From Dipteris shenzhenensis (Eukaryota; Polypodiophyta; Polypodiopsida; Gleicheniales), in NCBI GenBank assembly GCA_047967505.1, contig CM106541.1: a stretch of 64,000 nt of DNA; one strand, 5' to 3'. The notes below the pieces were generated by a model. It had not been told where the DNA came from. It saw only the letters and a program-made list of their open reading frames with translations, and did no database searches. Below are positions 12,361-24,189 of this stretch, in pieces. Within the stretch, counting starts at the first letter, position 1; the number at the start of each line of letters is the position of its first letter. Made by a program: the position numbers and the translations under genes.

Positions 12361-13195
12361 AGAAGAGTTTTTTGGAAAGATTTATGATTAAATTTTATTT
12401 TGAAGTTGTTGCATATGCAATAGGTAGGGAGGTTTGAGTGGTTTTGCGATTGAGAGAGAAATTTGTAATAAAGTGTCGTGAGAAGAGTTTTTCGGAGAGA
12501 TTTATGATTAAATTTTGTTTTGAAGTTGTTGCGTACGCAATAGGTAGAGAGGTTTGAGTGGTTTTGAGGTTGAGAGATTGTTTTTTTTTGTTGAGGAGTT
12601 TTTTGGAGAGATTTATGATTAAATTTTATTTTGAAGTTGTTGCGTATGCAATAGGTAGGGAGGTTTGAGTGGTTTTGAGGTTGAGAGAGAAATTTGTAAT
12701 AGATTGTTTTTTTTGTTCAGGAGTTTTTTGGAGAGATTTATGATCAAATTTTGTTTTGAAGTTGTTACGTACGCAATAGGTAAGGAGGTTTGAGTCGTTT
12801 TGAGGTTGAGAGAGAAATTTGTAATAGATTGTTTTTTTTTTGTTCAGGAGTTTTTTGGAGAGATTTATGATCAAATTTTGTTTTGAAGTTGTTGCATACG
12901 CAATAGGTAGCGAGGTTTGAGTGGTTTTGAGGTTGAGAGAGAAATTTGTAATAGATTTTTTTTTTTTGGAAAAATTGTTGCATGCCCAATAGGCTAGGAG
13001 AGAAATTTCTGAAAATAGATTGTGAGAGTGTGAGGCAAAGAGGAAAATTTGTGGGAAAAAAGATTTAATGCAAAAATGGTTTTTTGAAGTTGTTGCGTAC
13101 ACACAAGTTTTTGAGAAAAGAATCGGATTTGAAAAAAAATTCAAATTTACAAAAACTTGATTCTTAGAAGTTCTTGCATACGCAATAGGTTAGAA
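12361..13195. repeat. ~120 bp tandem array, each unit carrying a TTGCGTACGCAA palindrome
   Basis: At least five units start near 12361, 12481, 12597, 12719 and 12846, each reading GAGTTTTTTGGAGAGATTTA ... GAAGTTGTTGCGTACGCAAT ... AGGTTTGAGTGGTTTTGAGG. Truncated units follow up to about 13195. The palindrome varies (TTGCATATGCAA, TTGCGTATGCAA, TTGCATACGCAA). ORFs on the minus strand over this block merely repeat the unit. Confidence 0.85.
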
Positions 13196-13389
13196 ATGAA
13201 CTCACTTCTTGCAACATTTTGAAAATTTTTGAGAATCCTACAACAGGTTGATGAAAGGAGAGAAGCGTGGAGTGTAAAAGAATGATCTTTGAATGAAAGA
13301 GAGAATGAAGAATGTTCTACTTATAGTGAACCTAAAAGAACTAAAAAATGCTGACTTGACCTAAAAGCTACCCATTTCCTATAAAACTC

Positions 13390-14945
13390 TACTTCTCCTC
13401 ATTCTCTCTCACAACTTTCCTGGAGCTCCACCACCTCTCCACCCAGGTACTCCCTCCCTCCCCTCCTGCTTCCCATCCCCTCTCCTCCCGCTTCCTCTCT
13501 CCCCTCCCTTCCCCTCTCCTCCCGCTTCCTCCCTCCCCTCCCTTGCCCTCCCCTCCCCCTCCCTTCCCCTCTCCTCCCCCTTCTTCTCCTGCTTCCTCTC
13601 TCCCCCTCCCTTTACCTCTCCTCCCCCTTCTCCCCTCCCTCCTCCTGCTTCGTCTCCTCCCCTCCCCCTCCCTTCCCCTCTCCCCCTCCTCCCCCTTCCC
13701 CTTCCCCTCGCTTCCCCTCTCCTCCCTGCCCTCCCTTCCCCTCCCCTTCCTCGCCTCCCCCTCCCCCTCCCCGCCAGCCCCTCCCTTCCCTGCCTCCCCC
13801 TCCCCGTCGGCCCCTTCCTTCCCCACCGTCCCTCCCTTCCCCTCCCCGTCGGCCCCTCCCTTCCCTACCAGCCCTCCCTTCCCCTCCCCCTCCCCGCTGG
13901 CCCCTCCCTTCCCCGCCTCCCCCTCTGCCTCCCCTCCCCGTCGCAGGCGGGAGGGAGAGAGGGGAGGGGGTCGATGGGAGGGGGAGGCGGGGAAGGGGGA
14001 GGGGAGAGGGCCAACGGGAGGGCGGGAGGAGAGGAGGGAGGGGGGGAAGGGGGAGGGGAGGCAAGGAGGGGGCCGACGGGAGGGGGAGGTGGGGCAGGGG
14101 GAGGGGAGGCGGGAGGGCGAGGGGAGGAGAGGAGGGAGAGGGGGGGTTAACCCACCCACCCCACCTGTTGCACATGCAACAGGTGGGGTGGGGGGAGGGG
14201 GAGGTCGGGAAGGGGGAGGGGAGGCGGGAGGGCGGGGGGAGGGGGGACGAGAGGAGGGAGGGGGGTTAACCCCCCCTGTTACTAATGCCACAAGTGGGGT
14301 GGGGGGGTAATAATACCCCCCCCACCCCACCTGTTGCGTGCGCAACAGGTGGGGGGGTAACCCCCCCTCCCTCCTCTCTTCCCGCTCTCTCGCCCCCTCC
14401 CCGCCCTCCCTTCCCCACCTCCCCTCCCCCTTCCCCGACCGTTAACCCCCCCTCCCTCCTCTCCTCCCGCCCTCCTGTCGCCCCCTCCCCCTTCCTCGCC
14501 TCCCATCCTGTCGGCCCCCTCCCTTCCTCCCTCCGCTCCCTTCCCCTCTCCTCCCGCTTCCCCTCCTCTTCTCCCTCTTTTTTAAGGCGGGGAGCGATGA
14601 GGAGGACGGGAGGGGAGGGAGGAGGGAGAGGAGAGGGCAGTCGGGAGGGAGGAGGCAAGCGGGGAGGTGGGAGGGAGGAGGGAGAGGAGGTAGGCAGGGA
14701 GGCGGGAGGGAGGAGGGAGAGGAGGCAGGCAAGGAGGCGAGAGGGCGGGGAGGACGTAGACGGGAGGGGGAGGCGGGAGGGAGGGGAGGGGGTTGACGGG
14801 AGGGCGCAGATGGGAGGGGGAGGCGGGAAAGAGGAAGGGAGAGGCCGGATGGTGGGGAGGCGGGAGGAGAGGAGGGGGTTAACCCCCAACCTATTGCACA
14901 CGCAACAGGTTGGGGGTTAATCCCTCCCCTACCCTCAGCTCCCAA
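13390..14945. repeat. Polypyrimidine/polypurine tract switching strand at palindromes
   Basis: 13390-13944 is almost pure C/T. 13945-14150 is G/A. A near-palindrome CACCTGTTGCACATGCAACA with its partner GGTGG lies at about 14161-14187. G/A runs follow to about 14270, palindromic DNA around 14280-14360 (CCTGTTGCGTGCGCAACAGG), C/T to about 14580, G/A to 14880, and a final palindrome CCTATTGCACACGCAACAGG at about 14890. Such tracts can form triplex and quadruplex structures. Proline-, arginine- or glycine-rich ORFs across it are compositional artefacts. Confidence 0.8.
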
Positions 14946-15300
14946 AGGGCTTTAAATTTTTATTTTATTTTTAAAGACAAAAAAATTAATTTAATTTAAT
15001 TTTAAAAAGGAAAAAAAGATGAAAAAATTAATTAACTTAATTTATTTTTAAAAAATAAAAAAAGTTAAAATAAATAAAACTTAAAAAATTAAAAAAAAAT
15101 AAATTAAAATTTAAATATAAAAATAAATAAATAAATTAAAATAATTAAAAAAAAATGAAAAAATAAATTAAATTAATTAATTTTAAAAATTTTAAAAATT
15201 AAAAATAAATAAAACTTAAAATAATATTTAATTAGAAATTTATTTAATATTTTGACTTTGAAAATCATTGTAATTCTCATTTTTTATTTTTGATTATTTT
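14946..15300. other. AT-rich spacer upstream of copy 1
   Basis: Runs of A, T and AAATTAA words with no open frame. It may include the promoter of the ancestral gene, but no specific element can be pointed to. Confidence 0.4.
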
Positions 15301-15310
15301 TCAGAAAACT

Positions 15311-18300
15311 ATGGCTTCCAGTTTTGGTTCCAAGGTGTCTTTCAAATACCTTGAACATGCTTGGTATTTTATGGAGCGCAAATCAAAGTATTTTTTGGTG
15401 ATCACTGTAGAGAATGTGTCAAGCGTGAAATATTCTCTAGAGTAGTAAGAAATGGTGGCATGGTCTCAAATATCAACATTAAAGAAAACAATTTGATAGA
15501 AGTTGTGTGCAAAGGAAAGAATGACGAGGTGGTTTACAAGTTACGAGTTACGCACAAGCACTTCTTAAAGCCCTTACCAGCCTTTCAATTGAGGGATCCC
15601 AAGAATTACTTAGTGCCTTAGAAGCATTGAAGAAAATGTGGGATGCATTTCCAAGTGGTGGTGTTATACCTTCACCAGCAGTAAGTGCAGCAGTAAGTAT
15701 GCCATCTATAACATGTAACCCTCAAGTTGTACCGCCAATATCTGTGGTGATAACTACGATAATTCCGGCAAGAGTAACTACAATATTTGCGGCAGTAACT
15801 ACAGTATCTCCAACTGTACCTACACCATCGACTGCTACAACTACAGGAACAAGAAGGAGTGATCGTGGAGCAGATTCAAGTTCTACAGCCATTCCCAGAA
15901 AGAGAGCAAAAATAACTCCTACTCCACGTGCAGATCGTTCAAGTGCAGGTTATTTAAAACCAGGCGAAAAATTGGATAGCGATGAACAAGAGGATTTGCA
16001 AGAAGAAGATACAAATCTCGAAGACTTTTCTATAAGTGTGGCAGACTTACATCCTCCAGAGGATGAGGGGTACATTTGGGGATTTTCACAATTTAGCGTG
16101 GCCACAATGCTTATTGGTCGAGCTTCATTGTTCACAAATCAAAGAAAGCTAGATAAGACATTTGCACGCAAATTGTATGAAGATACGAGGAAAACAAGAA
16201 CTCCAGTTGCCACTAATATCACTCTTCGTCCTATGGCATTTAAGAGACTTCAAGAAGATGATCCAACATTGCCTGATGTCACATTTCAAAAGCGTGTCGA
16301 CTTTCTTGATGCTTTTGAGAACTTTAGAAGGAGTGACTTTGTTCGTTTAGAGGCTTTGTACCAAAGTCGATATGGGACTGACATTGAGAAGAGATACATG
16401 CTGGCAAAGAATAGATTCTTGGAAAGATGCAGGTTTGAGCCCATTGATGGGCAACACTTTTGTGAAGCTTGCAAGATCGCCCTTGATGAGGGAAGAAAAG
16501 GAAACTTGCCACAGATTGAGTGGATGGAAAGTTTCAACGGGTCATTTGTCATGTATGCATATTTAACGATGACTCAAAGTACATTCTAGAATCAAAAAGG
16601 CTGAATTTTGCTCCATTTAGGTTGAAAAAAAGCTCTTCTCTTTCTGAGACCTTGATAAAGGCAAGGGAGTTATGGATGGGCTATGGAAAGCCACAAATAG
16701 TGAAGGGCAGGAGACCTACATCTGAGTACATGGCAAAGAGGACTCGGTTCTATAGATTCTTGAAAGGTGTTGTAAGCAATATGCAAGGCATACCAAGTAA
16801 TAAGGTTGAGGCAAAGGATTTGAACACTGCCGTTGCAAGATACAGGGACGTTACTTGCATTGTCTTCCGTGAGGACTCAGTGTTTCAGAGCATCGTGGAT
16901 GTTTGCCAAGCATATGAAACAGGGAAGATATCCTTTGAGGCACCAGAGCACACACTGCAACTCAGAGGAAAGAAATAAAGAAACCGATGTCTATTGTTTG
17001 GTGGAGAGCATTAAGGTTTGTTCTAGATGCAATAACAGAAGAAGTATGCAAGAAGATCCTAAGTGGTGTGACTGCTTCTTTGGAAAGAAGAGCAAGCATA
17101 GCAACTTGGATGAAGTGGTCACCCGAATGATTCAAAGTGAGGCTGCTCTCTTGGCACTATTGTTTTTATTGAAATCTGATGATGAGTTAGCTGGCAAGTC
17201 AATTGATGTGGACAACAAGAAAGCACTTAGCCTAGGTCAACTCCTTGATAAGACATGGGCTAGAAAGTGGTTGGCTTCAATGGATGCAGATGCCACACCA
17301 ACAAAGGATCTAAGAGCTAAAATGCCAAAGGTTGTTGAGACAGAATATATGGACATCAAGAAAAAGGCCTTGTAGTCCATTGCCCAAGGTAGAGCAATTG
17401 GTGGTTTAGATGATGGTTCTCCATTCAGCTTCTCCTATGATATCTTGCTATCAGAGATACAAAATTTGCACATATAAATGGCATTGATACAGAGCATTTC
17501 ATAACAATGAGCGGTCATGCTTGGGAGAAGCCATGCGTATTTTTCATAGATGAATTGCAAGACCTTGCAGTGTCATGGATAGTTGAACTTGTGCGGTTTA
17601 TCGTAGAAGGTCCTATGGCAAATAAGAAAAGATCAACGTTGGTCCTGTTTGTGACAGAATCACAAAGGGATGCCTTGTATGCGAGTTTGACATCTGCATT
17701 TGGGTATTTACTTTCAAAAGTATACCATGGTATAGTCCTACGCAATCATATGACTGTCTTGGAAGGCACTGCCATTCAAGTTTTGCAGCCTTTTTTGATG
17801 TGCTTCTTATCCAGGGGTGGTGGCAATCTAATCAAAATTCCTTAAGGACTCTCGAGCTTCATTACTTTGAGGACAATAAGGTTAAGCTTGATGCAGCAAT
17901 GGTGGATTATAGAAAGCCGATGGATCCTGATGTGATACTAGAGATGACAAAGAATTTACTGAATGATGGGTGGGTAGTAGCATTGTATCGAATGGGTTTT
18001 GCTACTGAGAAATTGCTACACCAAGGTAGAAATGTAAATGTCATTGATACCCCCCATCAAATTGAGTTCTTTGACACATATTACAGTTGCACTACCTTCT
18101 TTGAAGAGGAAAATGTCAAAGAAGAGGGTAGTGAGAAAAATGTCGAAGACGAGGGTAGTGAGTCTGAGGGTGATGATCCTAGCTTAGGTGATGATGAGGA
18201 TGAAAGCGCTACATTCGATGACTTACGCCAAGAAGAAATCCGCACAAAGAATAAGGGTGATCAATTGTCAACTAGAGTCAAGGAGGCTCGCGGCAGCAAG

Positions 18301-18734
18301 AAGTAGTAGTACAACACGTCACAGGAAAAGGTAAGGCTAAAGAGGTGGAAGCACTTCCCTTGAAATTAAAAGTGAGGAAGGCACCCTTGATCTTGGGTAA
18401 AGGACATGCAAGTGGATCAAGCAAGAAAGCCTTACTCAAAGAAGGTATGGACGAGGCAAAGCATGACTAGGAGGAGTTACCAGGAGGCATAGATGGTTCT
18501 TCAACCATGACCTTACAGACTCCAGAGCAGCCTACTAATCAGGAACCTAGTAGCCAAGTCCCTACTCACCAAGAACTTGGTCATGAGACTCTAGAGCAAC
18601 CTACTAGTTAGGTGCTTGGAACTGAAGAGCAAACTACTGAGGACCTTGCTACTGAGACTCCAGTCTTAGAGCAGCCTATTAGTCAGGACCCTGCTAGTCA
18701 AGGGCCTAGCATTGAGGACATTGGTATGGAGTAA
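15311..18734 (+). pseudogene. Copy 1 of a large unknown gene family; C-terminus resembles a degenerate methyltransferase
   Basis: The same gene as the one at 60.6 kb, as shown by blocks in the same order. They are FEPIDGQHFCEAC against FEAIDGQHYAYAC, ASLFTNQRKLDKTFARKLYE against ASVFTNSRTLDTAYAEKIFQ, CIFNDDSKYILESKRLN against CIFKNEKKYLIESERLN, FFGKKSKHSNLDE against FFGKKDKDHCMED, and GRNVNVID against GHNVNII. The N-terminal block starts at ATG 15311. Reading then hops frames: 15311, 15361, about 15552, 16520 (near 16550), 16833 (near 16975), a TAG at 17373-17375, a shift near 17472, 17507, about 17840, and about 18305. The acidic tail ends at TAA 18732-18734. About seven frameshifts and several stops make it a pseudogene, unless some are introns; I see no clear splice sites at the hops. 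A Thr/Pro/Ser-rich linker (15660-15930) and a basic KRAKITPTPR patch suggest a nuclear protein. Function unknown. Confidence 0.7.
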
Positions 18735-18934
18735 CATGATGGCTGACGGCTTTGTAATCACAAGTTTTGAACTTCTATGTAGCAAATATCTAATAAAAAG
18801 TTTACTACTTTTTTGATTTCTTTACTCTCATTATTGTGTATAAAGATTGTTTATGAGGTCCATTTTATACTTAATGGTGTATTTTAAACTTTATGTCAAA
18901 TGTATTTTTATAGTTAAGGGTGTTTTTTAATACC

Positions 18935-19255
18935 AAGTGAGGTGTATATGTACACCACTTACACATAAAAGGATTTATCTACACTACCTTTCTAAGGGGT
19001 TTATGTACACCACCTTTCTAAAAGAATTGGTCATAAAGGTGTGTGCACACCACTTATACATAAAGGTGTTTATTTACACCACCTTTCTAAGAGAATTGGT
19101 CATCTATTGATGTTCTTAGGTGATAGTAGCTCAATTCACAAGAAGTTATGAAGATGTTTATGTAGACCACCTTTGTAAGAGATTTTTGTGAAGTTATAAA
19201 GATGTTTATGTAGACCACCTTTGTAAGAGATTTGGTTATGTATTGATGTTCTTAG
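18935..19255. repeat. Short tandem repeats downstream of copy 1
   Basis: Imperfect 40-70 bp units with TTTATGTACACCACCTTTCT and ...TAAGAGAATTGGTCAT, then two units of GATGTTTATGTAGACCACCT. No ORF; possibly derived from the 3' flank of copy 1. Confidence 0.65.
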
Positions 19256-21387
19256 TACTTAATCATCAAATCTTTTGTTTTGAGTTGTCAAATCTAGTTC
19301 AAAAAACAACATTACTAATGTATTCAAAAAATTTGGACTGTTTTTTAGTCCATTTCTCAAATCGGACTTTACACAAGTCCAAAAATTTTGAATAGTGTGT
19401 TTACACAAATGTAGTGTATCTCCACTAGCTCCACAACTTGTCTCCAAGGTTAAGGAGATGATCACTTATCAAGTAAGTTCTATCAAAGAATAAATTATTA
19501 TTGATGATGCTAGCAACAATGTATATAGAGTGGATCATTATATGGAAGAAAAGGAGTAGGAATATAGAATGAAAAATAGAACAATCTTAAGGATTGGGTG
19601 GTTAAAGGATGGATGCCTTCATGACAATGAGGAGAAAGATATAGATTATATAATCATATGCCTTAAGAAGGAAGTACCACAAGTTGAATGGGATGACAAT
19701 GACAAATGCAATATGAGTCAAAATGGCACACAAGCTCAGGTCTACTTTAGAGGGAGGGCAACAAGATTTAAGATCCTCATACAAATAGATAAGCTGAAGG
19801 GTACAAAGATTTTGGATATATAAGGATCTCACCCCAATCCAGCCCAAGCAATGGAATTGTGAGCTCACCAAAGTAAAGGAAACACACAAAGCAGGAAAAT
19901 GGGCAGTCTATCGAGATGGGCAAGCACTAATTAGGGACTTCAAATCCAAAACCAAAGATTCTCAGTCTTAAACAAATGCTATAAAGTCCATTGTATGATA
20001 GTATTAGAATGTAGTTATGCACTATAATAACTCAAGCGGAGCTCAACTTTGTGCACTCCCTTGACTCTTTGGTTATCCAGAGTAGCAAGTCACCTTTTGG
20101 TTGTTTTAAAATGTCTCAAGGACCCATGAGGTCTTCTGCATACATTAAGATCTCTCTCTCTCTCTCTCTCTGTGTCCCCCCCCTCAAGATAACACTCAAT
20201 AAACACTCAGAGATTCATGGTAGGGTATCTTATGTTTTGAAGTAAGGTATTTTGTGTACATGGATATCCACATTGTCACATAAAAGTACAAAATAAATTC
20301 CATGCTAAAAACTTATATAAGATTGCATAGTGAGGTCATCCTAAATTGGCAAAAAATATACATTCTACAAAGATGAGGTCTAAATCCCATGGATAAAGTG
20401 GATCCAAGAAAGGACAAGCTAATATAAGAAAAGCTAGCCTTCAAAAAAATTAAGAGCCTTTATGAAAAGTGAGCTACTCTTTGCATTTGGCCCCAATTCT
20501 AAAATATATCAAGGCTAGGATTATAAGTACATCAATATGATGAGGACTAGGATTATAGGTTTCCTAGGAATTTAGACCTGTTGGCTTGGCAGTAGTAGCC
20601 AAGGAGGGGTCAAATGGTATAGGGTGTGTGATGTGACCTTCAAACAAAGTATCTATGTTGACACAGTTCCAACTCATGGGTTCCTCCTTATAACCTAAGC
20701 AATACCAAATAGCTTAGTGAATGTGTGACTTGGTATATATGCCCAAGTCATGAGTACATGACCAAGGGAAAAATACCATCAAGATTTTGTGATCATCACA
20801 ATGTGACTACTGTAAAATAATGGTGTGAGTTGCATTGAGTGAGGTCTAGAGACCCCTAGTCATGAGAGCACACTATCAGTTGTGTGCATGAGGGACTATG
20901 TGAGCTACAAAGAGTGAGGTTTAGGAAGACCTAGTCATGAGAGAATAGTGTGAGTTGGTGCATGAGAGGCTATGCTGTCAAGATATGAGTTGTACAAAGT
21001 TTTGGGATTTGTATCATATTTCCATTGAATTGATATGGTATCGAGTGAGGATGTTTGAATTCTTAGAATATGTGTGGCTATCAAAGTTTGGATAGAGGAG
21101 TGCATGAGTGGTTGTCATTAAAGTACTTAAGGTCAATACCAAGCAAGAGTTTATAGAGTAACTGATGAGCTCCACACATTCAATTTGGTGTTTCCTAGGT
21201 CAACAAGTTTATGAATAGTATAGGTATGAAGCATTGACCACCACTGAAGTAGATCTTTTGATATGTTGAGGATACCCTATATCCCAGTGGGACAACTTGA
21301 AGCTTTATGCTTACAATGATTCATTAAATTCATTTGATTTTTTTACTCACTATAAATGACTAAGTAATCTGGTCTCATTGTCATTGT
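19256..21387. other. Intergenic, no convincing gene
   Basis: An 84-residue ORF at 19569-19823 (+) has charged residues (KDIDYIIICLKKEVPQVEWD) but no recognisable domain and is not supported further. A (CT)n run lies at 20150-20172. Two diverged ~110 bp units with GAGTGAGGT..AG..CCTAGTCATGAGAG occur near 20830-20980. Nothing else is seen. Confidence 0.4.
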
Positions 21388-21505
21388 TGCAATACTTGTA
21401 GGTAGATAAGGAAATACTTGTTGCAAGACTTGTAGGTAGATAGGGAAATAGGTAGATAGGTATTGCGATACTTGTTGCAATACTTGTAGGTAGATAGGGA
21501 AATAT
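21388..21505. repeat. Short tandem repeats (TTGCAATACTTGTAGGTAGA)
   Basis: Three or four imperfect units of TACTTGTTGCAAKACTTGTA followed by GGTAGATAGGGAAATA. Confidence 0.7.
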
Positions 21506-21775
21506 GTTGCAAAAGGTAGAAGGACGTCTAATCTTTAATGTTTAAGCTTTGGAGAGCCTCTTTGCTTGTCAATTTTTATGCCCACATATTGGTACTACAT
21601 GCCTTATTTGGAGCATAGCATGCATCTATATTAGTTGGATATTAATAAAACCATTTTGATATTCCTCCATATTGACAAATAAGGGGGTCATAATTCTGTT
21701 GGATTTGTGAAACTTGCCAACACTGTATTGTCTGCATTACTTTTGTATTTTCCACTTGACAAATGCAAACCATTA

Positions 21776-22204
21776 CTACCCCCATGCTTGTGTTTTCACA
21801 TACTTTGGCTCCAACAACCTTTTCTGCTTTGGTTGAGTTGGATCATTCCCAAAATATGGTTTAAGCCTAAAATCATTGACTGGTTTAGGGAAATTATTGC
21901 CATGCAAATCACTTACTAGAAATGTTCCTTGACTGAGCACTTCCACAATGCCATAAGGTCCATCATATCTCAATCTTAATTTTCCTGGATGAGGTCCAAG
22001 CTTAGAATTATACATCAACACCAAATCACCTCTTTTGAACAACAGTTTGAATTTTATATTCCTATTGATCCAAGCTTGTCTTCTTCTCTGAATGATCTCA
22101 GAAATACCTAAACTAATAATTCTATCCTCATCCAACTTCAGCAATTGCATATAGGGTTCACCTATTCCTTTTGTACCTAGAGAGAGTTCTTTTGTCTTAC
22201 ACAA
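21776..22204 (-). pseudogene. Ty3/gypsy integrase C-terminal fragment
   Basis: The open frame encodes RRRQAWINRNIKFKLLFKRG, DLVLMYNSKLGPHPGKLRLR, YDGPYGIVEVLSQGTFLVSD, then NDFRLKPYF. This is the usual end of a gypsy integrase: a basic helix, then a small barrel with FKxGDLVLM....GKLRxxYxGPxxI. The core with its catalytic D,D,E triad is absent. The upstream (right) end of the frame overlaps a 165 bp sequence that at 48.8 kb is the LTR of a copia element, so this is a junction between two elements. Confidence 0.7.
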
Positions 22205-22315
22205 CTAAGAAGAGGAAAACTATTTTCAGCCTCCACCTTTGTGTGTATTCCCCCATTGTGTATGTGAGAAAGCTGCAAGTGAGACTCCTTACTTGTCTCC
22301 CACTCTCTTCACAAG
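22148..22315 (+). mobile_element. LTR-like fragment shared with 48772-48934
   Basis: From CATATAGGGTTCACCTATT through TACACAACTAAGAAGAGGAA and TCCCCCATTGTGTATGTGAG to CCCACTCTCTTCACA, this matches 48772-48934 with scattered differences. There the same end is followed by a primer-binding-like site and a copia gag. Here no primer site follows, so it looks like a solo or truncated LTR. Confidence 0.6.
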
Positions 22316-22716
22316 AAGGAGGCCTTGGGAGAAGAGGAGAGTTCCCTTGCAATCTATGCATGTTATGAGTAGATTTGAATGATTGCCACCATGCCCCTTT
22401 TAAAGCACTTGTCAAACATTATCCAATGAAACTCAAAATGGGTAGATCCCTAAGGTCTCACATTGGAATGACATAAAAAGACTGGATTACAAGGAAGATG
22501 CCTTGACAATCTATCCAATACATGTAGAAGTAAAGGTAGAGGAAAAGCACTGTCAAGGTGAGCCAAAGAAGGCAAAGGAAATCGATATTCTGTTCTCAGC
22601 ATTGAGTGGCATGGTAGATGGAAAATCAATGACAACAAGCACTCAGAGATCATAGCATAGGCTCGTGATATTTACATCAACCTATATGGCAAAGACCCTC
22701 ATGGGGATTTTGGCAT
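22316..22716. other. Short non-coding gap between retroelement fragments
   Basis: Unique-looking sequence with only short ORFs. No feature recognised. Confidence 0.35.
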
Positions 22717-23820
22717 TCATCCCTTTGATGCAGCCATAGCAATGACTGCTCTTACGGTTGCCATCCTTACAACCGGACTGAATGTTTCTTCATAATCAAT
22801 GCCATATGTCTGTGCATACCCCTTGACAACTAATCTTGCCTTGTATCTGTTCACAGAACCATCTGCATTGTGCTTTACCTTATAAACCCACTTACAGCCA
22901 ATTGCATTCTTGTCTTTAGGCAAAGGCACCAATTCCCATGTAGCATTTGCTTCCAAGGCATCCATTTCTTCATCCATGGCTTTCTCCCATTTTTCTTTTC
23001 CCATGGCTTGCTCAAAAGAAGTGGGTTCTGGTTCCTGTATCACTTTGACCATATAGGCATAGTGAATGGCTGTAAATCCATCATATTTCAGCCTATCCAC
23101 AAGATACCTAGCTCTGGTAGACCTGCGCAAAATAGGCTCACTTCCAGGTGCTCTCAAAACATCCTTGGTCTTCCTTACTCCAGGTGTAACAACAGAAGGA
23201 ATACCCAGCTCATCATCAATGCTCTAATCTGAGCCACTCGATTCACCATCCACATAAGAGTGACCTGCATTCACATCAAACATGGGCTGATCTACCTTCT
23301 CTTTTCCTTTTCGTGATACCTGCATACCACTATCTGCATTGCTTTGAGGAGATTCCCTTGATCTCAATCTGCCTGTCCATGGCGAAGTATGTGAGCCACT
23401 GGTAGATGACACTGCAGGTCCACTAATATTTTGTGATTGCTGCTGTGAATTCTGTGCAGCATTACCATTTTGTGCATCTACATCATCAATCACATTTACT
23501 GGTTTATACCAGCTGCTCATCTCATAAAAAACATCATCTCTGCTCACTATAAACTTACGAGTAGAAGGGTTATAGCATCTATACCCTTTCTGCTGCAGAG
23601 AATAACCAATAAAGATGCACTTCTCAGCTTTTGGATCCAACTTGGACCTCAACTCATCTGGCACATGAACATAGGCAATGCAACCAAAAATTTTCAAATG
23701 AGAAATATTTGGTTTCCTACCAGTATACATCTCCTCTGGCGTCATGCCATGTATTGCTGCAGTGGGAGTCGTGTTCATTATGTAAACTGCTGTAGCAACT
23801 GCTTAAGCCCAATAATAAGC
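22717..23820 (-). pseudogene. Ty1/copia pol fragment (integrase end to RT start)
   Basis: In reading order: the end of the integrase (AVATAVYIMNTTPTAAIHGM, then NISHLKIFGCIAYVHVP, DPKAEKCIFIGYS), a Ser/Gln-rich linker, then the start of the reverse transcriptase ([77 protein letters not shown]). There are in-frame stops at 23803-23805 (TAA) and 23224-23226 (TAG), and the frame ends at 22717 before the YVDD box. The fragment is cut on its upstream side exactly where telomere-like repeats begin. It differs clearly from the 40.6 kb copia element. Confidence 0.85.
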
Positions 23821-23880
23821 CCAAACCCCCAAACCCTAAATGCTAAACCCAAACCCTAAACCGTAATCCCTAAACCCTGA
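23821..23880 (-). repeat. Short telomere-like tract (CCCTAAA on +)
   Basis: About eight AAACCCT/AAACCC words directly abut the truncated copia pol fragment. Confidence 0.75.
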
Positions 23881-24189
23881 TCGAGTTGGGAGCTATAGTA
23901 GCTCCCGAATTTGGGTTCTCCCCATTCTGAATGTCGAAGCTCATTAAGTCTTCTGAACTTGAAGTGTTGCCCTGTGATGAACCATGTACCGAGTAAGAGT
24001 TAGGGACCAAGATTCCAGGTGAGGCTAACACTAACCTGGTTCCTTGGCTCAATATCACGTTGTTGGATGCACTATCATCTAGTTTTGGCTCGGCTCCTAG
24101 GATTTTTTCGGATCTCAATAGCATCTAGGTAGCTCAAGGTGGGTGCTCTCCAAGAGGTTTAGCCTATGGATTCTCAAATTTCCTTTGTT

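Noticed and set aside
12626-13144. 172-codon ORF on the minus strand
   Set aside because: It translates the ~120 bp tandem repeat three times over.
13389-14945. Several 150-320 codon Pro/Arg/Gly-rich ORFs on both strands
   Set aside because: They exist only because the DNA is a stop-poor pyrimidine/purine tract; they overlap in all frames and have no domain.
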